Of a stretch of DNA of 64,000 bases, positions 57,360-64,000 are shown piece by piece. The notes beneath the pieces are model-generated. The model was not told the DNA's origin. It saw nothing but the letters and a program-made list of their open reading frames with translations, and searched no databases. This DNA comes from Bubalus kerabau (Eukaryota; Chordata; Mammalia; Artiodactyla; Bovidae): the NCBI RefSeq assembly GCF_029407905.1, contig NC_073646.1:16820001-16884000 (forward strand), read 5' to 3'. Within the stretch, counting starts at the first letter, position 1. Each line of letters starts with the position of its first letter. Position numbers and translations under genes: made by a program.

Positions 57360-57510
57360 GAAGAAAGAGAAGATGAGATTCTGGTAGGAAGGGAAGGAGA
57401 TGGGGAAAGAGGAGATGCAGAGGAGAGGAGTGGGAGGGGAGGGGAGTATCCAGGGAGGAGGAAGAGTTGGAGAGTGAAGAGGTGGGGGAGGGAAGATGGA
57501 GGAGCTAGTG
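57360..57510. repeat. purine-rich (GGA/GA) tract
   Basis: 'ggaagggaaggagatgggga' and 'gggaggggaggggagtatcc'; G-run rich, close to the 5' end of the CDK11 pseudogene. Confidence 0.75.
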
Positions 57511-57514
57511 GAAG

Positions 57515-58584
57515 ACCCTGAAGTAGCATCGAGCTCTGCTATCTGTGTGACTACAGGCCAGTCACTTCTCTCTGTGTCTGCTTTTCCATTTGCAGGTCTG
57601 CCTTGTAATTGCACAAGGTTGCAGAAAGGCCAACCAGCACCACAGATGAGAGAGAATGCTGGGAAAGTTTAAAGGTCTGACACTGAAGTGGAAAGGGCCA
57701 TGCTCTAGCTTCCTTTGGGGGCCTCCCTGCTGGATACTTGGTGCCCCAAGTGGGTACGTTTGTGAGGATCCAAGTGTGCCTTCTCTCACAGCCCCACTCA
57801 CACAGAGGAACCAACTGAAATCCAGCCATCAGCAAGCAGCTCATATGCCAAGATTTCCCCCAGTCTATGCCATTCCCATGCTAAGAGGACAGTCTTGGCC
57901 CGACCAGAGGGATATGTGAAGCATTTGTCATTGAGGTCCATTGAATTTTATTAGCAATTTTCTCCTTTGTTAGCAATTTCACGTTGCATATTAGCATTTG
58001 TTTTCATATCATATTAGTATTCATCACAAAAGGCTAATCCCATTAGCACTTTTTACATTGTGTTAGAGAAAACAAATAATCGCTCGGTACCAACGCGTCA
58101 CTGCAACAAGAATGGCCTTGTTCATCTGCTGTTTACTGCAGATCTGCCCCACCTCTCTGCAGAATTACCTACAAACAGAGACAGCTCACACATTTAGATT
58201 CTATGAGCCTCGTGAGCTGTTTCAGAACTGGGATTTGCACTTCCAAAAATTCCCACCCAATCGTTCATGCATTCAATTAATATTTATTGAGCTTATACGT
58301 GTACCAGGTATTATGCTAAATACTGGAGATGGAATGGCTAGTAAGACTCTTTGGACAAAAGACAACCAAATATTTTCCTCAGGTTACAGTAATATAGAAA
58401 CAAATTGCAAGGATATATTTAAGCAGACTTTTAAAGAGCATCTTGTGCCTGGCTGAGCCTATTAGAAATAATCCTGTATTTTCCTTAAATTTCACAGTTC
58501 AACATTGTCTTGATTTGTTTCTGAAAAAGTAAGGTGTTTTGAGCATTCTGAGCTTTACAAATGTAGATATTTGGAGCATATGCA
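57515..58584. other. intergenic DNA, mostly unrecognised
   Basis: A small MIR-like piece sits at about 57525-57600 and an old repeat start ('atatttattgagcttatacg') at about 58265-58350. Nothing else is named. Confidence 0.45.
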
Positions 58585-58589
58585 CAAAA

Positions 58590-58735
58590 TTTCAATAGAT
58601 TTTTTTTATTTTATTTTATTTAACTTTACAATATTGTATTGGTTTTGCCATATATCAAAATGAATCTGCCACAGGTATACCTGTGTTCCCCATCCTGAAC
58701 CCTCCTCCCTCCTCCCTCCCCATACCATTTTATTT
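58590..58735 (-). repeat. ruminant L1 3' end (uninverted)
   Basis: 'acaatattgtattggttttg', 'tcaaaatgaatctgccacag' and 'ctgaaccctcctccctcctc' form a minus-strand L1 3' end with a poly-T left edge. It serves as the reference for the inverted copy at 24055-24170. Confidence 0.85.
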
Positions 58736-59259
58736 CTCTAAAAAATGAATCTACTTTCTTATATTTTCAGTTTTTCTCAAAGAAAAATTGACCACACCTC
58801 ACTCATCAGGTCCAGATACTGAAATTCTTGCAATTTCTGGTAAATGGCTCATTTACCAGAGGAATGGCTATTAGAACCCTGACATGGCTATGTCATCTGC
58901 AGGTGCCAGAGGCTATGCAGATGAAATGTAAATATGGGGGAAGAGACTTTGCCAACTGTAAAACTTGCTACAAATGTGTAGAGCTATGATTACAAATCAA
59001 GTAGATGTGTTGTGCTAGGGGAAAACATGATGAAGACCAAGAGTTAGGAGTATTTAGAAATACTCTTAATTTAAGTATTTTAAAAATACTCTTTTTCAGA
59101 AGAAATCTTTAGCTGCCAGGTGAGGTCTATGAACTCCATCTCAGAAAATTTAGGTTTTTAGATATATAATGTAAATTACATAGTAATTCAAAAGAAACAT
59201 TATATTGAGCTATAATCACAATATTTTTTTAAATTGTGATAAACCAATATATGAGGTTA

Positions 59260-59420
59260 TTTTTTAAATTTTAAACATTTATTTTTAATTGGAGGATAAT
59301 TGCTTCACAATATTTTATCTGGCATACATCAACATGAATCAGCCATAGGTATAAAAATGTCACCTCCCAATTGAGCCTCCCTCCCACCTGCTACTCCATC
59401 CCATGATTCCAAGGAGTCAC
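59260..59420 (-). repeat. L1 3' end relic
   Basis: 'tttttaattggaggataatt' and 'catcaacatgaatcagccat' are reversed ruminant L1 3' end landmarks. Confidence 0.75.
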
Positions 59421-59551
59421 AAAATGCCAGGTTTGTGACTACCTAAAAATATTTAATGGAAAACTTAATCCATTTAAATGACTAGCTGCTCCAGTAATGA
59501 CTGGTGCTCTTAAAGAGCTTTGTAAAAAAATCATTTATTACTTAAACATGA

Positions 59552-59743
59552 AAGTGTTAGTTGCTCAGTCATGTTCAACTCTTTTAGACCCCATGGACTA
59601 CAGCCTGCCAGGCAACCCCATCCATGGGATTCTTCAGGCAAGAATACTGGAGTGGGTTGCTATTTCCTTCTCCAGGGCATCTTCCCAACCCAGGGATCTA
59701 ACTCAGATCTCCCGCATTGCAGGCAAACTCTTGACTGTTGAGC
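59552..59743 (-). repeat. Bov-tA SINE
   Basis: 'gttagttgctcagtcatgtt' to 'ctcttgactgttgagcca' reversed; no final 'ccagggaagcc', so the 5' head is clipped. Confidence 0.9.
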
Positions 59744-60289
59744 CAGATCAAAGAGAGGCCTGGTCCATAGAAGTGATGATGATGAGGATGACGATAACAA
59801 TACCTGTACAACCTTTTGGGCCCCGGTTCTTCATCCCTCTCTGTATCCACATCCTTGCCATAAAACTTTGCAATTCCTTTCACAAAAGAGAGGGGGTGTA
59901 TTTCCTACTCTGACTTTGGGCTCAACCACATGCCTTGCTTTGGTAAATGGGATATTAGCAGACATGACACAGGAGGGATCAAAAATAAACTTGTGTGGTT
60001 GAGCAGACTCTTTATGACTCTACCATCACTGTGAGAAGAGCTTTCCCTGGGCAGTTGCCTCCCTTTCAGCCCAAGCCCCAGAAAAAACACATGAGGGTCA
60101 GAGCCACCCTATGCTGAAGTGAAATATTTATAATCATGTGCCATTAAGATTTTGTAAATGTTTGTTATGCAGCAATAGCCAGCTAATACATGGTGGTGAG
60201 GACAATGATTATAATAATAAACAAATTCAAAGGAATTTTCCTCCAGTTAACAAATAAATTAAAACTAATAAACAAATTTGCTTCTATTT

Positions 60290-60485
60290 ATAGAGTGGAT
60301 GAAGGCCTGGGTGGTGAGATCTGACCTGATTCAAATCCAGGTTCTGCAAATTATTATGTAATTAGAGCCTTCAACCCCTCTTAATCTCAGTGTCCTCATC
60401 TGTAAAATAAGAATCATATTTTTCTTACTGTGTAGTCATGAAGAATAATGCCTAGTAAGTGCCTGGTACAGAGTAAGCACACAAC
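60290..60485 (+). repeat. MIR SINE
   Basis: 'gattcaaatccaggttctgc' and 'gtcctcatctgtaaaataag' are clear MIR landmarks. Confidence 0.78.
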
Positions 60486-60491
60486 AAAACA

Positions 60492-60565
60492 AGAAGAAAG
60501 AGAGGGAAGGAAGGGAGGGAAGGAAGGAAGGGAGAGGGAAGGAGAGAGGAATAAGGAAGGAAAGT
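60492..60565. repeat. (GGAA)n microsatellite
   Basis: 'ggaaggaagggagggaagga' and similar; purine only. Confidence 0.9.
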
Positions 60566-60914
60566 TCATGAAAACAGAAAGTTCACCTGGAAATGAGGGC
60601 AAAGATTCACAGTTCACATTTCACCTGCCTCCAAATTCTTTCCATCCAGCCTAGATACTGAGAAGGATGCTGCACCATCCTCCCTGGGCCTCCCAAGACA
60701 GACAGCATCTCCAGGAGTAGCTTGCCTGGTGTTTAATGCTCTCACAAGGCCTCTCTACCTTTTAAACCCGTTGCCACAGGAATACTGCTCCCATACTGGC
60801 AAAAGACTGGCAGAAAGAATGAGGAGGAGGGAAAAAAAATCTACCCTCATGTATTCTCACTGGGAAATTACCCCTAGCCTTTGATACATTAAAATGAAGA
60901 GCCAGTAAATGCCT

Positions 60915-60928
60915 GTTGTCATGGCAAC
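60915..60928. promoter_or_regulatory. RFX X-box-like palindrome GTTGTCATGGCAAC
   Basis: The 14 bases fit the RFX-factor X-box pattern (GTNRCC-N(0-3)-RGYAAC) with one mismatch. A reversed CCAAT box (ATTGG, 60949-60953) follows 20 bases on. There is no known transcript nearby, so any role is inference. Confidence 0.4.
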
Positions 60929-62002
60929 ATTTTGCATGCCCCCCCATGATTGGTGGTGCAAGTTCACTTTCCTATGGGTGTTGCAGCCTAATTAACTGTT
61001 ATTTTTGTCAGTGTGGAGGAAGAGCCCACACTTGGGGGGGTTTGGCAGTGATTGCAGCCCCTGCGGACCAAGTTAATTTTCATAGACTACAAAGAGAGAA
61101 ATGGCTGAGTCCCAATCATATTTATAGTCTCAGGAAAGTTGCCAATGTTTAAGTAAGAGTCAGAGAAAATATTCAAGCACCTCCAACTTCACTCTCTGGC
61201 AATTTCAATTTCTCTAGGAGCCACAAAACTTATTTGGGTTGGAGAGGGGATACTTGCAGTGGTTAGCCCACATAATGAATCAGACTTTTGTTCCTGGCTC
61301 CAACCGAGTTGGCCCCCACTCCCCGCACCTTGCCTGCCCCACCAGGCACTCATACATTCATATGCCTGGCCTCGCTAGAATGTCTAGCTTTGCACCATCA
61401 TTCCATCTAGGTTGGTACCACACAGTAACAGCATGCAAGCAAGACTAGCAGGGACATGTGAAAGCTGTTCGATCTATTTCTCTATCTCCACACCCAACTA
61501 TATCCCAATTATGCTAGCCAACTTGGTGGAGCTGGTCAATTCCCCAGAGACCTCCAGGAAAGGAATTCCATGTTGCCACAAGTCTGAACATCAGAAAACT
61601 GTCTTGTCTCAATTTAAACCAATTTGCTTTCAATTTAGATTCTTCGACGAGCTGGACTTGACCTGTTATAATGTGAATTGCTTAACTCATACTCTCTCTC
61701 TTGGTTTTTTTCCTGCTTGCTGCCATGTGTTTTTCAAAAACGGAAACACTCGGCTCTTCAGGAAAGGGGAAAACAAATGTTGCACTGCTAAGAACACAGG
61801 TTCCATTCTTAGGAGAAGTAAGCGCTTCCTGAGGGGCTAGGGGCTTACAGCTGATAATATAACACATGCTTTGAGGGCTAAATAATGTAGAGGATATGGG
61901 TGGAAAGTGAAGTTAATCTGGGAAGAGGGGAGAAGTAGAAGAAACCTTGGATTGAACCCCTAGTGCAGTGAACCTAATGCCCAACAGCTGTCTCAGGAGA
62001 TC

Positions 62003-62045
62003 TTGTTGCTGTTCAGTCTCAGTCATGTCCACCTCTTTGTGACTC
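62003..62045 (-). repeat. short BovB/SINE 3' end scrap
   Basis: 'gttgctgttcagtctcagtc' and 'atgtccacctctttgtgact' match the reversed BovB-derived tail only. Confidence 0.7.
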
Positions 62046-62469
62046 TGACCACTCTGCTCCTTTGCATACCCTTTCTTTTTGTTGGGAGACTTCTCCACTT
62101 TGTGGTAGAAGCTTAAGACTTTCTTTCCCAGGAGCTCTTGCAGCAAGGACATAGGCATGTGGAATAAACTCCTCTAATCAGCCAAATCGGTGCAAGACTT
62201 TGAGGGGAAGCTGGTTGCCCCCAGAGATCTACTCTGGGAAGAAGGGCAGCAGGAATGCTTAGCTTCCAGAGGCAAGAAAGACAGAGATTCTGGCAACAGC
62301 ATCACTTGCTAGGTGCCAGCAGTTGGACCAGAATGTCTGGATGGGTAAGCCCCTTGCCCAAGGCTGTAGTGCAGTTTCAGCTACGCTTCTGAATCCATGG
62401 CTTCTAAGCCAGGTTCTCTAGAGATTTTGTGAATGTATGTGACAGATAGTCTTTAATAAAAAATTTCTG

Positions 62470-62510
62470 TGTATGTGTGTGTGTGCATGTGAGTATACAC
62501 ATGTGTTGGA
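62470..62510. repeat. (TG)n-rich simple repeat
   Basis: 'gtatgtgtgtgtgtgcatgt', imperfect. Confidence 0.8.
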
Positions 62511-64000
62511 TATAGCAGATTGGGGGTTCAAAGTAGAATGAAGCTGGTCCAAGGAATCTTTGAAACAGACCCCAGTTCTCATCCAGGAGATCACATCTGG
62601 GATTATCTGACACCATAACCTACAGAGTCACTGTGATCTCAAACTAATAATTAAGCCAGATTGGGTAATGTCTGGCTTCTTGGAGATAAGACTTTTCTGG
62701 CATCCAGGGAACTGGAGTTTGGTCCTGAGTTTGAGAAGTAAGAAGTAACTGACAAATAGTAACAAATAAGAAGTAACATCACAAAGTGTGATGTTATTAT
62801 AAGCAGTGGCCCATCACAAACATGTCATCTGTGTGGTTAGAGCGGTGTCTAAGTCAAAGGGGAGCAGTTGCCTGTCTTTCCACGCAAGGCTCTGTCTGTG
62901 GTTACACCCTCATGAAGGGATCATCAGTTCTATGGGTGCTCCCAGAACCCTGAGCTTCCTTTCCACAATTTAAGATTTTCCACTCATAATTTCCCTTGTG
63001 GCCATTCAACCATCCATTTGACAGCTTAGTAATGACTGAGTGCCTACTGTCTGCCTGGCACTGCACTGACCACATGAGAGAGAGATGTAAACCAAAGGTC
63101 GTTCTTATTGAGAATATCTCAGTGCAGAGCAGTGTTTAGCAGAGAGGAATGCCCATTTTTTCCCAAATAAGATCTTATGCAAAAGGCACTGAAAAGAGAA
63201 ATAAAAGTGAAGCCCGGAGGGGTCTGAGCTCAACCCACTAAACTTCCTCTTGAATCTTACTCCCCAATTCATTCTAAAGGATCGTAAAGAATCCTCCCAG
63301 AGCTCTAGGAACTTTTAGCACAAAAACAGAACAGCACTGACCTATGTAGGATGCATATGGGAATCAGGGCTGGACTTTTAAAGCATTTTTTTCCTATGTG
63401 TTCTCTCTTGAGGAGTTGAGGGAAATCTTTCTGGTTCTTCTCTAGTTCTGTGTTTCCATTTCTGAGCAAACCTCCCTGTAAGCTCATTCTGTCTTTCCCT
63501 CTTATCTTCATTCCCCCTGTCTCTCCTCAAATATCCACCTCCCCCATAACCTTCAGAACCCAGAGAAGACAGGAGGCAATGAGGCTTGACAAGTATGGTG
63601 GGCATTTTTTGGTTTTGTCTGATCAGCGTTTCTTTCTCCTTCTTCTGGGTACAACACCCCCATTGTCCTGAGAGAGGTCACACCTTCCTCCTGCTCTCAG
63701 ACCACATCACTCAGGGGATGGTGACTTCATTCTTGACTCCAACCAGAAGTATGTGACTCAGGCTGGCCAATCAGAGCCCACCACATCCTCGATCCTTGGT
63801 GATTGATTTATTGGAAGCAGGTGGCCTAGTAAGCAGGCTCTCCAAGCCTTCTCAGAGCTTGGAGAAGCAAAAGTTTTTCTACTGAGCTTGAGCTGTGAGA
63901 CTGCAAGCCTGATTGTCTCCAGAGCATGATATAGAGGGAATATAGGTCTCAGACCAGCACACCTTCTTGGCCTGCATATGCACCTCATCCCACAGGTGAG

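Larger units (their letters stand above)
60566..63991. other. intergenic DNA to the window end, largely repeat-poor
   Basis: A short BovB-derived scrap is at 62003-62045 and a TG-rich tract at 62470-62510. The stretch 60880-61150 has an X-box-like palindrome and homeodomain-type TAATTA and TTAATT sequences, and could be a regulatory element. No gene is recognised. Several old repeat motifs may be present near 62990-63120. Confidence 0.45.

Noticed and set aside
60492..60565. Purine tract as a possible triplex or origin element
   Set aside because: It is an ordinary (GGAA)n microsatellite following a MIR tail.
61412..61840. A 142-codon plus frame
   Set aside because: No family recognised, no splice or start context and composition like the flanks. 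Probably chance.

Overview
This is mammalian nuclear DNA from a ruminant, most likely a bovid. It is dense in tRNA-Glu/BovB-derived Bov-tA and BOV-A2 SINEs, BovB (RTE) 3' ends, CHR-type cetartiodactyl SINEs and ruminant-style L1 3' ends. I cannot tell the genus (Bos, Bubalus, Ovis, Capra) from sequence alone. There are no bacterial or plasmid features, operons or CRISPR arrays.

The only intact protein-coding gene is the 3' part of XYLT1 (xylosyltransferase 1) on the + strand. Its last five coding exons lie at 3070-3246, 7605-7867, 14832-15027, 21527-21860 and 29516-29838. The phases join exactly (0, 2, 0, 1, stop) and give 430 residues, which fit residues 530-959 of the 959-residue human enzyme. 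Landmark residues fall at the published numbers: cysteines 542/561/563/572/574, the DWD motif 745-747 and an N-glycosylation site at Asn777. A mostly repeat-free stretch from 29839 to about 35.6 kb is the probable long 3' UTR, ending near an AATAAA at 35603.

The introns (1-29515) hold MIR, L2, hAT-type and L1 relics plus younger ruminant SINEs, several with clear target-site duplications and nested insertions.

From about 36 kb to 64 kb the DNA is intergenic. The most notable contents are: (i) a fossil Mutator-like (MULE) DNA transposon with long terminal inverted repeats and transposase C-terminal remnants (39.3-40.2 kb); (ii) a 37-nt antisense 5' fragment of U2 snRNA directly abutting a truncated BovB (42.55-42.9 kb); (iii) a Tigger1-like element opened by a BOV-A2 SINE (42.9-43.65 kb); (iv) an ERV-type solo LTR (47.15-47.49 kb); (v) a nearly full-length processed pseudogene of the cyclin-dependent kinase CDK11 (PITSLRE kinase) on the minus strand (54.6-57.25 kb), cut by a BovB insertion; and (vi) two L1 insertions with 5' inversions and one tail-only insertion, each with a target-site duplication. 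I found no new gene system. The undescribed material here is mostly the history of these mobile elements.
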